NCBI GenBank assembly: GCA_963920665.1
Contig: OY987270.1
Span: 18,874,019-18,938,018, forward strand
DNA from: Straminergon stramineum
Taxonomy: Eukaryota; Streptophyta; Bryopsida; Hypnales; Calliergonaceae
Direction of reading: 5' to 3'
DNA: 64,000 nucleotides
The position numbers and the translations under genes were made by a program. Of this stretch, positions 12,608 through 23,902 are shown one piece after another. Within the stretch, counting starts at the first letter, position 1. Each line of letters opens with the position of its first letter. Below the pieces are notes generated by a model. The model saw only the letters and a program-made list of their open reading frames with translations, did no database searches and was not told where the DNA came from.

Positions 12608-14326
12608 TTAGTATAAATGAGGTCTTTCTCTTTTCTTTTCTACATTATCCTCCACCATACTTTTGAATAGAAATCCTAAACTAACCACACACACCAAGCC
12701 TCCAAAAATGGTGGGAACTATCATGTACCATTGAAACTTTAATGTTGGTGTCAAGACTATACTCCCTGCTATTCCAAAGGCTATTAGGACAAAAAACACT
12801 GAACATGCCAAAAGGAAGCATGTAACCAACAAGTTTTGGTGAAGTTTCACTACAATGGTCTTGATAAATATTTGTTGCCTTGGCAATACACTTCGAGCAC
12901 CAAACACCACCGTTCCAATGGCAAAGTAAAATGAGAGGGCATTGAATACCCAAAACACACGTAGGGATACATTGTCTTGAACATCCACATAGTTGATGTC
13001 TGAGCTTGAAGGAGCAAGATCTAAATAAGGAGTAGTATAGCCCAATGGCGGTTGAAGCCACGAAGCAAATGTAACACTAGCAATGAGGGCAGCTCCAACA
13101 AGAATGGCATTGGCAGCATCCACATAGACTTGGCGATCTCTATAAAGATCACCAACATATCGGCTCACATCATCACACTCCATAAGTGCTCTTTTGATAT
13201 GTTCATGGCGATAGTCAAATGCAATTTGGATTGCAGTTTGACCATGGCATTCTTCCATGAGTTTTATCTTTTCTTTGTTTTGTAACAATTCTTTCACCAC
13301 CTCTGTATGACCCTCAACCACAGTAGCAAAAAATGGAGAATATCCTTTTGAATTCTTGGCATTTGCATCAACTTCATGGTCTCGAAGAAGTTTCACAATG
13401 TCCATCATGTTTGCCTCTTTACTATAAGCCTTAATAGCCAAATGAAGAGCATTATTGTTCCCTTTATCCTTGACATGAACATCAGCACCTTTTTCTATTA
13501 GTCCAATGGATGTGTCAACCCTTCCATTTTTTATAGAAAGGAGAAGTGGACTCCGCCCCTTTTTATCCAAAGCTTCTACATCCGCGTTTTGCTCCAAAAG
13601 AAATGATATAATGTTCATAGTTCCTGCCTTTGCTGCACAATGAAGCGGAGTATATCCAAATTGATTGGGCAAGTTCACATTTGCCTTTTCTTTTAGAAGA
13701 TACTTCACAACATCTATAACTCCATTTGTTGCTGCATGATGTAAGGTTGTGTTCCCATCTTTGTCACACATATTGACATTGTTGGCTAGAATCGTTTTGA
13801 GGATGCCAAACATGGAATCCTTTCCACGTACCATGTAGTAGAGGGCGCTTTGGTGCAAAGAATCACAGATGCTAACATCAGCTTTGTGTCCAAGAAGGTC
13901 TTCCACTATGTCATAGTTTCCACCAATTATGGAATAGTGCAACGCTGTTCTATCTAAAAATTTTGTTGAAGCATTGATGTCCACCTTCCTTGATGTCAAG
14001 ATATATTGTACCATTGCTCTATCACCCATCAATACAGCCCAATGGAGAGGAGTTGTTCCATATAACAAGTCAAAAGGGTACTGCTCATGAGGAATAAGAC
14101 TTTTCATATCTACCCATGGATCATTATTCAATGCCTTCACAACTTTGACAATGAATTCGAAAAATGAGGCATGAGAGGATTTTGGAAGCCACCAAGTTAA
14201 ACGAAATATGCGTACAAAATTTGTAAGTTGCTCTTCCAAAGTTAGGGATACCCAAGCACAAGCCAATGGTCCTCCACTACTACCCGCCCCACTAGAACTT
14301 CCGATACTTGATCCAACAGGTGTCAT
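12608..14326 (-). CDS. Ankyrin-repeat PGG-domain membrane protein (ACD6-like), copy A
   Basis: Predicted 572-residue protein. I start it at the ATG at 14,326 (MTPVGSSIGSSSGAG), because the longer open frame upstream runs into a good 3' splice site (a T-rich tract then GTGTGTAG just before 14,343). The N-terminus is Ser/Gly-rich. About nine ankyrin repeats span residues 91-382, with clear TPLHWAV, TALHYSI, TTLHHAA, TPLHCAA and NALHLAI cores. A PGG-type domain follows (about 394-560) with four hydrophobic membrane segments near 404-425, 454-476, 496-522 and 533-556. The signature is PPLGY rather than the usual PPGGY. Plant proteins of this class are membrane proteins often linked to defence and salicylate signalling; a role here is inferred from family only. 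The paralogue is at 45,260-46,978. Confidence 0.92.
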   Translation of the reverse strand: MTPVGSSIGSSSGAGSSGGPLACAWVSLTLEEQLTNFVRIFRLTWWLPKSSHASFFEFIVKVVKALNNDPWVDMKSLIPHEQYPFDLLYGTTPLHWAVLMGDRAMVQYILTSRKVDINASTKFLDRTALHYSIIGGNYDIVEDLLGHKADVSICDSLHQSALYYMVRGKDSMFGILKTILANNVNMCDKDGNTTLHHAATNGVIDVVKYLLKEKANVNLPNQFGYTPLHCAAKAGTMNIISFLLEQNADVEALDKKGRSPLLLSIKNGRVDTSIGLIEKGADVHVKDKGNNNALHLAIKAYSKEANMMDIVKLLRDHEVDANAKNSKGYSPFFATVVEGHTEVVKELLQNKEKIKLMEECHGQTAIQIAFDYRHEHIKRALMECDDVSRYVGDLYRDRQVYVDAANAILVGAALIASVTFASWLQPPLGYTTPYLDLAPSSSDINYVDVQDNVSLRVFWVFNALSFYFAIGTVVFGARSVLPRQQIFIKTIVVKLHQNLLVTCFLLACSVFFVLIAFGIAGSIVLTPTLKFQWYMIVPTIFGGLVCVVSLGFLFKSMVEDNVEKKRERPHLY

Positions 14327-14343
14327 CTTCTTTGGCAAATCTT

Positions 14344-15321
14344 CTACACACAAAAAAATTCCAATGAAACTCTTGTTCCATGATACAAAGGAACTTTGAT
14401 TGCAATTGATGAACATGAAAGTCTTGTGTACTTGATGCTTTCATGCTATGGGTACTCCAATGGCCTTGGAACTTTCATTGCATTTCTAATGCACATTATG
14501 CACATACAAAAATTATTACTAGAATGATCATTTTGAAATATGTTTTGTAATGAATATTTACAAATTCGATAACATCAAAATTGAATTATAGAATTCTAAT
14601 GTAAGCATAAGCTATACTTTTTTTTGAAGAAATTAAAAAAAAATCCATTGCAAAGATTTAGAAGTTTAGAAACCCTCTTTCCAAATTGTTTCCAAATAAT
14701 GTCCATACAAAAGCTAAAAGGGAATTAAATCACAAATAAATAGGAAAAATGTGTACAAAGTGAAATTCTTTCACTTGGACTTTACATTATTAGATTACTT
14801 TGAGGTCTAATTATTGAAAAATCTAAACATAGAATCAAATCACCAAAATTGATGTTTGAAATTTTTGCATGTTTTAATTATGTAAAAAAAGATTTAAAAT
14901 CAATTTAGAATTTTGAGTTGAAAAAAATGTTTAATTTTCCTTTAGCCATGGATGAGCAAGTTTATACAGAAAATTGCACAAGCGAGTTTGATTCTTATTA
15001 CATTCATTGTTTTAGTAAGTGTTACACACCATAAAAGGACTCTTTTAGTAGGTTTCCTAGTTTCAAAGTTAACCAAATTTGAAAACCATATAGAAATCAA
15101 CACCTCTATAGAGAATCCAAAAGAAATAACCATTCCATAAAACCCATAATTCACAAAGAAGTGTTGAAGTTGCTAGATTGTGAAATTGTCAATTTGTGTT
15201 TCTATTTTTGGAGTACCTCTAGCATGAAAACCAACACCTAGCATCATTCATTACTTCCATGAAAAACGATCTCACCATTAGAAAACCACCAAAACAATTG
15301 CATTAAAGCCACCGTCCTCAC
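14344..15321 (-). other. Predicted 5' intron of ankyrin gene A
   Basis: A likely intron of 978 bp. On the minus strand, the donor is GAAG|GTGAGG at 15,321 and the acceptor is TTTTTTTGTGTGTAG ending at 14,344. Both sites are conserved in block B (46,996-47,977). The donor motif is also kept in the upstream tandem module as GGGAAG|GTGAG (16,740). No transcript is available, so this rests on splice-site pattern and conservation. Confidence 0.5.
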
Positions 15322-15830
15322 CTTCGCAAGGTCCACTTCCACACAAACAGAAAAAGAGCTCCTAAAGGCCACGATCCAATTACAGCCTCAGAATGAATAT
15401 CGCAGCAGCCAACATCAAAGCTCCGCTCAAGTTCAGCACTAGTCGGAAACTCTCCTCCGAGTGACAGGACCTTGAGTTCGTCTCCGATGGAAATAAGTGT
15501 CTCTTAAAAAGCTCCAGCAGCTTCTCCACAGATCGACTCTTCGGTCAGACAGACAACACGTGCGGTGCAAGGACTCACAACTCCACAGCAAGGGAAGGGA
15601 AAGATTAATTACAAGGAAGTTGACGAGCTCCGCTCTGCACCTTCAAACGAAAACTCCTTCAGCAGCAAGGTTACGACAGCGAGCTAGATCGAGAGCCCGC
15701 ATGCTTCAATAACGAAGTGCCACTCCAGGTCTCATATATACTACCGTTTACACCGCGCTCTTCACAAGACTCTTGCCTCTGTAAGGACGCGGAGGTCCTG
15801 TTTCGGACACAGAGGCCTAAAAGAGGCCCA
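15322..15830 (-). other. Predicted non-coding first exon (5' UTR) of ankyrin gene A
   Basis: This segment is visibly richer in G+C than its surroundings and conserved in block B and in the tandem module upstream. In the frame that would join the coding exon it contains stop codons (TAA, TAG) close to the donor, so it is read as 5' UTR rather than coding. The plus-strand open frame at 15,497-15,712 is not conserved as an intact frame in the other copies and is not accepted as a gene. The 5' limit is set roughly from the TATA-like site. Confidence 0.45.
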
Positions 15831-15850
15831 TGTATGACAAAGAATCTCTC

Positions 15851-15858
15851 TATTTAAA
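15851..15858 (-). promoter_or_regulatory. TATA-like box for ankyrin gene A
   Basis: Minus-strand TTTAAATA, followed by AGAGAGATTC and then the GC-richer predicted first exon. The identical site occurs in block B (48,508-48,515). In the upstream module the equivalent place (about 17,500) has lost the match. Confidence 0.4.
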
Positions 15859-16109
15859 ACACGAGTGCATATGTTCATCGTCGGAGTTTTGAGCGAAACA
15901 TGGAGGTGTTACACAGTAACTTGGTTTGACCCCAATGAGTTTAACAATGGTTATTTTAGAGTAGATGATTCAAGCTGTACCAAAACGGATGATATTCACT
16001 GCGATCAGCCCATCGTTTCAAGGTTCAGACAACTCCAGCTCAACCTCGGAAGTTTTTGTACCACATCTTCACATCTTGATCAGATGCAGGCATTTGTTTC
16101 AAAATAGCG

Positions 16110-17520
16110 TCCATGCAAAACCTTAAAGTGAATAAATCACAAATAAATAGGAAAGATGTGGATGAGGTGAATTTTCTTAGACTTGGCCCTTACAATATTA
16201 GATTACCTTTGGATCCATTGATATGAAATATCTAAGTATAGACTCAAAGCGCCCAAAATGGTGTTTGGAATTTTTGCATGTTCAAATTATATAAAGAAAA
16301 ACTAGAAACTAACTTTAAAATTTTGAGTTGAAAAAAAATGATTGTTTTTCCTTCAACTATAGATGAGTGAGTTTATAGGGCAAAGTTATAAAAACTGAGT
16401 TTGATTCCTTATTGCATTTATATGTTTTAGTTAGTGTGACACATCACAAAAGGACTCTCTCGATAGGTTCTTTAGTTTCCAAGTTATCAAATTTTGGAAC
16501 CCCATAGAAATCAACACCTAAATATAGGATCCAAAAGGGACGAACCATTGCATAACGCCCATAAACAATTCACAAAGAAGTGTCATAATTATAAGGTGTG
16601 AAATTATCAATTTGTGACTCTATTTTTGGAGTACCTTGAGTGTGAAAACCAACACCCAGCATCATTCATTACTATTAGGAAAAAATCTCCATAGTAGAAA
16701 ACCACCAAAGCAACTGCATTCAAGAAGCCACCATTCTCACCTTCCCAGCGTCCACTTCCACACGGTTAGAAGAAGAGCTCCGGAAAGCCACATTCCAAAC
16801 ACAGCCTTACAATAGAATGAATATCGCAGCAGCAAACATCAATCAAAAGCTCCACTCAAGTTCAGCACTAAGTTCGTCCAAAACTCTCTCTCCTCAGAGT
16901 GGTAGGGACCTTGAATGAGTTTTTCTCCAATGGAAACAATGGTCTCTTATAAAATCTCCAGCAGCTTCGCCACTGATCAACTCAACTCCTTGATCGATCA
17001 GCTAGACAACACGCTCAGTGCAAGGACTCCCAGCAACTCCACAGGAACGAAAGGGAAGAGTTAATGAAAAGGAAGTTCACCAGCTCCGTTGCGCAACTTC
17101 AAATGAAAACTCCTTCGACAGCAAGATTTCGAGAGAAGAGCTACAGAGCCAGCAGGTTTAGAAAATGAAGTGCCACTCAAGATCTCCTACTAAGTCTTAT
17201 ACTGAAAGTTTCTCCTAGGTATCTAAGTCTCCTACTGAAAGTTTCGCCTCGGACGGTATCTAGGTAGGCATAATACCTTCCCAGTACGGGGAAGACCATT
17301 GCTTGGTCATACACTGTTCTCTTCACGAGACTCTTGTGTATGTCAGGACACATTGCTTGGTCATACCATGTTACGTTCATGAGACTCTTGTCTGTGTCAG
17401 GACACATTGCTTGGTCATACAATGTTATGTTCATGAGATTTTTGGCTTTGTTAGGACACAGAGTCTGAAAACAAAGTGGATGACAGAGAATCCCTTCTAT
17501 GTAAAATAAAAATACATATG
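16110..17520 (-). repeat. Tandem duplicate of the promoter/first-exon/intron module, copy A2
   Basis: About 1.4 kb repeating the arrangement of 14,735-16,100 in the same order: the AATCACAAATAAATAGGAAA start, the TTTTGAGTTGAAAAAA stretch, the splice donor at 16,740, the GC-richer exon-like part and the CACGAGACTCTTG portion. It is more diverged from the proximal module than block A is from block B, and block B has the same pair. So this duplication is the older event. It could act as an alternative promoter or be a relic. Confidence 0.75.
17298..17459. repeat. 54-bp tandem repeat, three copies
   Basis: Three adjacent 54-bp units (17,298-17,351, 17,352-17,405, 17,406-17,459), each starting ATTGCTTGGTCATAC and ending CAGGACAC or GTTAGGACAC. 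Part of the unit (GAGACTCTTG...) derives from the exon-like module. The array is absent from the corresponding part of block B, so it expanded after the 38-kb duplication or was lost there. Confidence 0.9.
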
Positions 17521-17529
17521 TGTATCCTT

Positions 17530-18200
17530 GGAAATTTGTGCTGAAAGGAGAGGTCTTGCATGGTAATTTGACCTCGTATGAGTTTGACTATGAGATTTTT
17601 GAAGTAGAATGATTCACAGTGTACCAACAAGGATGATAAAATTTCCATGGTTAACAGACACTGCAACTCCAGCTCAACTGCACCATGAATTTCATGTTTT
17701 TGTACCAATTGCAGGGATTTCTTTTCGATTTCATCAATTGTTGAGCTTGACTGGGGTGACTCACATTTGCAGGCTATTAGTTCAGGAGAGTTTTGCAGGT
17801 TTTATGTGGTTATGGCTCAGTTGCTGTGGAGTGTGTACTGACAGAAGGAAAAACAGCCCATTGTGTTCAGAATTAGGAGTTTGCCCTTACACCATTTCTG
17901 AAATTTTGTAATCCACCCTCCTTAGAGACACATGTGAGAAATGGTGAAAGCAATTGAAATTATATTTTTTCAACAAAGTATGAATTAGTTACAAATTTCT
18001 GAAGTAAGTTGCCCATCATGACCCCAAAAGTGTCTCTAGACTATTCCCAAACCAACAAAAATTGTATCCATAATGCTCATCATACTCCCCTTAAGCAATC
18101 ACAATATTTTCTAACTTAAGAGACCAAAAAATTCACTTCCTACAATGAATTTACACAAAAAAAGTTGGAAGATCCTAATGAGGAGGTCACTAATCACTCC
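17530..18200. other. Right margin of block A, non-coding
   Basis: Matches 50,523 to about 51,100 (shared GACTGGGGTGACTCA and GTGTCTCTAGACTAT phrases). The 100-aa open frame near 17,609-17,911 is broken in block B and is not accepted. Block B carries a 591-bp element at the equivalent of about 17,738. Confidence 0.55.
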
Positions 18201-19529
18201 ATTAAGATATTGTCAATTGAGACACAAATTATGGTCCACTTCTCATTACTTGAAAAAAACACCCTGTGATAGGGTCATTCCCTAAGTGTCTACTATTGCT
18301 CAATCCATTTCTTGCTATTTACCAATGATGTGAATTTTAGCCATAAAAATAGTATTTTTTGAATGTGTGTCCAACTGATGAAATGAATCTTATCAACAGC
18401 TATTTTGACTTCAATTGAAAAATTTGGAAATTTCAATATATTTTATAGCAATGTGATAATGGAGTGTTGATCTTCAAATTTTAGACTAACACAATAACTT
18501 CGGTTAAGACCATGATATGATGCACTATAACATACACCTACGCTGAAAATTTCATATTTTTTTAGTATATTTTGTATATAATATGAATTTTCTTCATTTG
18601 TTTCATCAAAAATTCATAGTCATTTCAAAATTTCCGAAAAAATTTAAGTTTTTTATGACTCATAGTACTCATATGATTTCACCTCTAAAAGATAAATGTA
18701 AAACTTTTCATTCATATCTAATTGCAAAATGGCAATAAATAAAGTGATGGACAATGCGGCTTGAAATTAGTGGTCATGGGCCATCCTTCTCAAGTTATAG
18801 TTGTTGAAAGCTATACTCACTCTTCATTGTGGAGTAATTCAAATTTATTACTCTAGTATTTCACATTTTGTAGCAATAATGAATATTTGCACCCATATAC
18901 ACTAAAGCTTGACATCTATTTCAAAGAGCTATCCAACTCTTTGGTTTTTTATCCGTCACGTCAAATGTATTGCAAAAATAGTGAATTGACCAATTATAGT
19001 AGAATGTAAGATGACTCTAACTAAACTTAGATTTGATGGGTTTGTATTTGATATTGTTGGACATAGCTTGGATAGAATATTGGAGGGGCCTAGAGCAATT
19101 TTCATCCACTTTTACCTTGTAGGTTAGGGCCTCCAAGTGCAAGCTTCTTGATGTTCTAAGAAAATACTGGTCTATTGAAACAAAGCATTTGGTATAATAC
19201 ATAACCAATAAGGCGGATTACACCTTGTATCTCCTAGGCACCAGTAGTTGTTGTTTGGAACTTTTCAAATCAACACTAATGGATGAAGATTTTTATTTTT
19301 TTATTTTTGGCATATACAACATTAGTTGCAATGAGAAGTATCAAAACTAACCAAATCCAAGCATTTACTCTAAGAGCAATATATATACTAATGGCAAGGG
19401 TTATGTTCCCCCATCAAACTAGATGATTGTGCTTGGGCTATGGATACCAATAGGAATCAAACTCTAAACCTCATGGGTCCAATGAGTTCAATAAGCTTGA
19501 CCAATTTTTGTCTAAACCTTAGGGCTAGT
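18200..19529. repeat. Anonymous AT-rich DNA including a dispersed repeat
   Basis: From about 18,850 to 19,529 the sequence is homologous, in the same orientation, to about 58,300-58,970 (shared AACTAAACTTAGATTTGATG and GTTCCCCC-region phrases). No gene was seen. The 58-kb copy preserves the site without the palindromic element that follows here. Confidence 0.65.
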
Positions 19530-19533
19530 TTAA

Positions 19534-20274
19534 CCCCTAAATGTCCAAACTGAGTTTTTTGGCAATATAGCAATTCGGGGCAACTCACTACAAATGGAAA
19601 TTTTATTTATTTTTTGATGAAATTTTCACACAACATGTGCCCAAGGAGTATCTTTAAGTCCCAAAAATTTTCATAACTTTTGACTACATGGTTAAAAAGT
19701 TATTGCGTGATATGTCATTTTCATTGCTCAGTGCGCAGCCTGGGCAAGTCAAGAAACTTCGTTAAAAATTGCTTTTAAAAGAAATAAAAGTGGAAATTGG
19801 TTCTCTATATTTATATATGTTTAGGAAGTTTTGAATCATTCCATTGTGATTAATGAGATGAAAGTTATGAGGAGTTTTAGTTTGCAAGTATGTATGGAGT
19901 CTTTGAAACCCACAAGTACCTTCAAACTAAAACTCCTCATAACTTTCAATTCATTAATCAAAATGGAATGATTCAAATCTTCCTACATATATATAAATAT
20001 AGATAACCAATTTCAAATTTCTTTTTAAAAGTGATTTTTAAATAAGTTTTTTTTAACTGCCCACGCTATGTTATGAGCAATGAAAATGACATTTCATGCA
20101 ATCAACTTTTTAGTTAACTATGTAGTCAAAAGTATGAAAATTGTTGGGATTTAAATCTACTCCTCGGGCACATGTTGTGTGAAAATTTCAGTAAAAAATA
20201 AATAAAATTTCCATTTGTAGTGAGCTACCCAAAATTGCTATGTTGTCAAAAAACACAGTTTTTACATTGAGGAG
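19534..20274. mobile_element. Palindromic (fold-back) TTAA-flanked element
   Basis: A 741-bp element flanked by TTAA (19,530-19,533 and 20,275-20,278) with ends CCCCTAAATGTCCAAAC and CTCCTCAATGTAAAAAC. It is almost entirely one inverted repeat: arms of about 360 bp meet at roughly 19,893-19,911 with a loop under 25 bp. The arm sequence is the left part of the family 4 element (compare 56,183 onward), so it is an inverted duplication of one end. The paralogous empty site at about 58,970-58,985 lacks it. If transcribed it would give a long hairpin RNA. Confidence 0.9.
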
Positions 20275-20278
20275 TTAA

Positions 20279-21988
20279 GGATATTTTGTTCCCATGGACA
20301 AAGACTCCATTTTTATTAAATTCTTTTGAATGATTTCACAATACATGGAAGTAGAAATTTCCTATTGAAGTATTGGTGATTTTTCTATAAAATCAAATGT
20401 TATGCCATAAATTACTTTGAACAATAGTGAACTTTGGCAACTTTTAGCTTCTTGTTATTAATAATTGGCAATTTTGGTGATAAAAATGATCTCCTCTGAC
20501 TTTCAACTTTGCCAAATAAATGAAACTTTCAAAGAATGGTTTAATCCTTAAAGGACATTGCAAGTCTAAGGGGCATTTTGAAAATCAAATCTAATAGTTC
20601 ACATAGTTCTTGGTTTTAAATGCTTTTAAGCTTAATTATGATAATCTAGCTCCAACAATCTATTTCTTGAATATGTTTTTATTTTTTCAAAATTGTTCAA
20701 ATTCCAATTTTTGTCATCCTTTGAGTGAGAATCTTGAAAGCTTAAAATTCACCACTTATGAACTTTTTCTACTGAAACTTTTTTGGTGTAAGCTGATGGA
20801 GTTTTAAACTTTTCCACCATGTTAAGAATTTTGTAATTACGATAATTTTTACAAAAAGATTACTTAGAAAATCATATAAATTACATTTTAATTCTTTTAA
20901 TTATGATCATTTGAAAATGGAATTTAGATATATATTGTCACATGTGAAAACATCAAAATTTTGAAATGTGTATTCTAATACAGAGGACTAAAGAAGTTTG
21001 TCCTATCAAAAAGTTGAAATGTTCTTCAAGGTTATATTTTTAGTTCATATTATGTAAAAAAATTCTCATTGAATATTTATTGCAATTTGAATTTAGGTCC
21101 CAAAACAATAATCTAATATTATTTCATATAATGACATGGATTTTAATTTGTACTACTATGTTATTCCCCATAACATACACCTATAAAGGGAACTCATTAT
21201 TTTTTAAAATATTTTATATTTGATGCTTTTCTTTAGCCTTTTTTTCTTCCAAACCTCATGATTAAATCTAATACTTACAAAGAAATAAATTTAAGCTTTA
21301 TGACATTTCAATGACATGGGATACATCTTTGAAAATGAAATAATAAGATGCACACTCTTCCAATGTTGCAAATAGTGCATACAAAATTAAAGATATCAAA
21401 TATGATTACATCCTTGAAGGCTTTATCATTTCTAGGTTAACATACGGACTTTTTGTACTATGATGTGACTATAGTAGAGTTCAATGGTTGTTCATTATAT
21501 GGAATGACATCCCTTACTTTTGATCAAAACTCCCTTATAATGGGATCTAATTTTGCTCAATTTTATCCTAATGTCATCAAAAATCATAAGCAATTTCTCA
21601 TTAAGATGGTCTTAGTGTAGAACAAGGATCAAATGGTTTGGATTTTTGATATAGAATGATGATTTCTTCCATTCAATGAAGTTTATTTGTATGCAATATG
21701 ATGCAACACAACAATGTGGATTTTGAGAATCCAATTGAATCCTATTTTTAGTGCATTGCAATCACTTAAGAAATAAAGATAAGATTTTGTACGTGAAAAC
21801 AAACACATCAACATGCTCTCTTTCAAAAGTATCATTTTTACAAGTATGCAAGAGGTTCATTATCACACATTGAAGCAACCTTAAGGAGGTCTCCAATGTC
21901 TTTGCATATGTTTTGCTTTCATAACCTATTACACACTACTATCAATTTGTTATTCCGTTGACATAAGAAAATTGGACTATTATTTTAG
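20279..21988. other. AT-rich spacer with one TTAA element end
   Basis: No gene was seen. At 20,541 TTAA is followed by TCCTTAAAGGACATTG, resembling the left end of a TTAA-type element, but I could not find its right end. The remainder is anonymous. Confidence 0.5.
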
Positions 21989-23902
21989 CTCCTAAAGGAC
22001 CAAACGATGTTTCTTGGCAACATAGCGAGTTTAGACAGCTCACTATAAATGGATTTTTTTCTCTTCGAGGTTTCCACACAACATGTGCCCAAGGAGTAGC
22101 TTTAACCCTTCACCGCATGAAGTCCAAACATGTGTAAAAGCTGACTTGCTTTTCAAGTCCTATAAGTCTAAATCTCAGTGAGGTATGAAAATCTCAACCG
22201 TACAATATTGTAGTGTGCATGTTGTAGATGGTGTGAAAAAAATTTGGGGTCATTTGACCGTATAGATTGAAAGATTATAATGTTTTAGTGTTGAAAAAAG
22301 ATGCTGAAATTTTCTTTAAAACACATTTGGAGGTGAAATTCGGTTTCTAAACCTACTCAAAAGAAAAAATTTTCAACTACAAAGTGATTGAAACCAAAAG
22401 ACAAACAATTTGGTGAAAAAAAATCTCATTCAATTGACTCATTGTGTCTGCAAAATTGTTTTGAAATGTCAAAAAACAGTGAAAAAAGTAGCAAAAAATC
22501 ACATCTATGTCTGAACCTCCCTCTACTAAAATGCTTCTCAGTCACTCATAACCTCTTGGATTGATATGAAATTTTAACCACACAAAGTAGACTGGTATGC
22601 GCAACTTTTCCAATAAAAATTATTGAAAACGGACCATGTATGAAGAAGTTATAAGCCGCCGAAGTTCATTGTAATGCAAAAATGTCTGGATTTTGAACTT
22701 CGAATTGCTCCCAAACATTCAAAACAATTTGGATTGACATGAAAATTTTATCACAAAAACTAGGCTTTATTGGGAACAAAACCCAACAATTTTTTTTTAT
22801 TGAAAACGAACATTTGATGAGAAAGATACAAACCCCCGAAGTTGCAGCCATCAGAATGCAGTGAGGTGAACTCAAATTGAACCTGTGAACTTCAAATGGC
22901 TCTCAAGAACTCAGTACATCTTGTATTGATCTGAAAATTTTACCACTGAAACTAGACTAATATGCGCAACTTTCCCAACAAGTTTTATTGAATTCTGACG
23001 TTGGATGAAAAAGTTACAGCACTTTGAATTTTACTGCCAGACTATGAGAGGACACTTTTCGTCCCCTCCGGCGGTGAAGGGTTAAGGCCCAACAATTTTA
23101 TAACTTTGGACTACATGGTTAAAAAGTTATTGTATGATAATGTAATTTTAATTGTTTGGCAAGCAACCCAGGAAGCTTAAAGAAATTCTTTAAAATCACT
23201 TTTTTAATAAATACAAATTTGAAATTGGTTTTCGAGATTGACATATACATGAAAAGTTGTGAATCATTCCATTTTAATTGAAGAGATGGAAGTCATGAGG
23301 AGTTTTAGTTTGTAGGTAGTTATGGAATTTCTACTCAAAGATAAACTTTGAAGTCCTTTATTTAATTCAATTTTCAATATTTTAGAAAAAATATAACCAT
23401 TCGTTGTAGATTTTTTATTACAACATTAGAACAATTGGGATTGTCATTTTCCAATTCTGTTACTAAATTCTTAACAATTTAGTATTTTGAATCATATTGT
23501 ACTTTTTTGTACTTATGATTTGTTTCCCTAAATGTTGTGCAATTCCAAATGATCTGAATTTTTTTCAAGCATGTAGCCAATTTGCCTTGAAGAATGAATC
23601 CAAAGAAGCACCACCATTTTGGCATTTGTTCATACAAATGTGACCTTGTGAAGTGCAACTGCCTTGTTTTTTGTAAGGCCCCCAAAAGGATTTTTGTCAA
23701 TTCAAATGCAATTTTTTTTGCAATTTACAAGGTGGAATTTTCTGAAATTTTCTCCACATCTTCTAAAATTAGTGTTTTGCAAGATCCTATGGTTACATGT
23801 GTCCCAAAATGTTGTTTTCTCTAAAATTTGGAACTTGTACTAGAAATAGAAATGGTAGTTGAAGAGCGTTTTTGGTGAAAAAATTGTCAAAAACCTTTAG
23901 AG
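21989..23902. mobile_element. TTAA-type element, family 4, split by a nested element
   Basis: The left end CTCCTAAAGGACC follows TTAG (degenerate TTAA). The right end CCTTTAGAG precedes TTTA. Without the nested 976-bp element and its duplicated TTAA it is about 934 bp. It aligns with 56,183-58,274, sharing GGCAAC/GGCAAT openings, ACACAACATGTG, and AATGAATCCAAAGAAGCAC near the right. It has no coding capacity. Confidence 0.7.
22106..23081. mobile_element. Nested TTAA-flanked element, family 5
   Basis: A 976-bp element with ends CCCTTCACCGC and GCGGTGAAGGG, and TTAA on both sides (22,102-22,105 and 23,082-23,085). It interrupts the family 4 element. The related uninterrupted sequence at 19,650-19,670 reads CTTTAAGTCCC, with one TTAA, which demonstrates duplication of the target. 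Internally it carries GATTGAAAGATTATAATGTT, shared with families 2 and 3. Non-coding; short frames inside are incidental. Confidence 0.88.

Larger units (their letters stand above)
1..18200. repeat. Segmental duplication, block A
   Basis: This stretch is collinear with 37,973 to about 51,100 in the same orientation. Base 1 corresponds to about 37,973, and similarity extends off the left edge of the window. The copies stay alignable through the ankyrin gene, its upstream modules and flanking sequence until roughly 18,200, where the match fades. The main differences are the 5.3-kb CACTA-type insertion only in block A, a 591-bp inverted-repeat element only in block B (49,928-50,518), and small indels. 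The right boundary is approximate. Confidence in the duplication is very high because long stretches can be read side by side with only scattered changes. Confidence 0.95.

Noticed and set aside
12681..13061. 126-aa minus-strand frame overlapping ankyrin gene A (and the equivalent 45,333-45,713)
   Set aside because: It is a shadow in another frame of the highly conserved PGG region. Its conservation follows from the real gene.
14327..14416. Upstream extension of the ankyrin ORF (30 extra residues; 34 in copy B)
   Set aside because: The extra residues differ in length and sequence between copies and lie upstream of a strong 3' splice site, so they are read as intron.
15497..15712. Plus-strand 71-aa Arg/Ser-rich frame
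   Set aside because: Low-complexity frame in the GC-richer exon-like segment, broken in block B.
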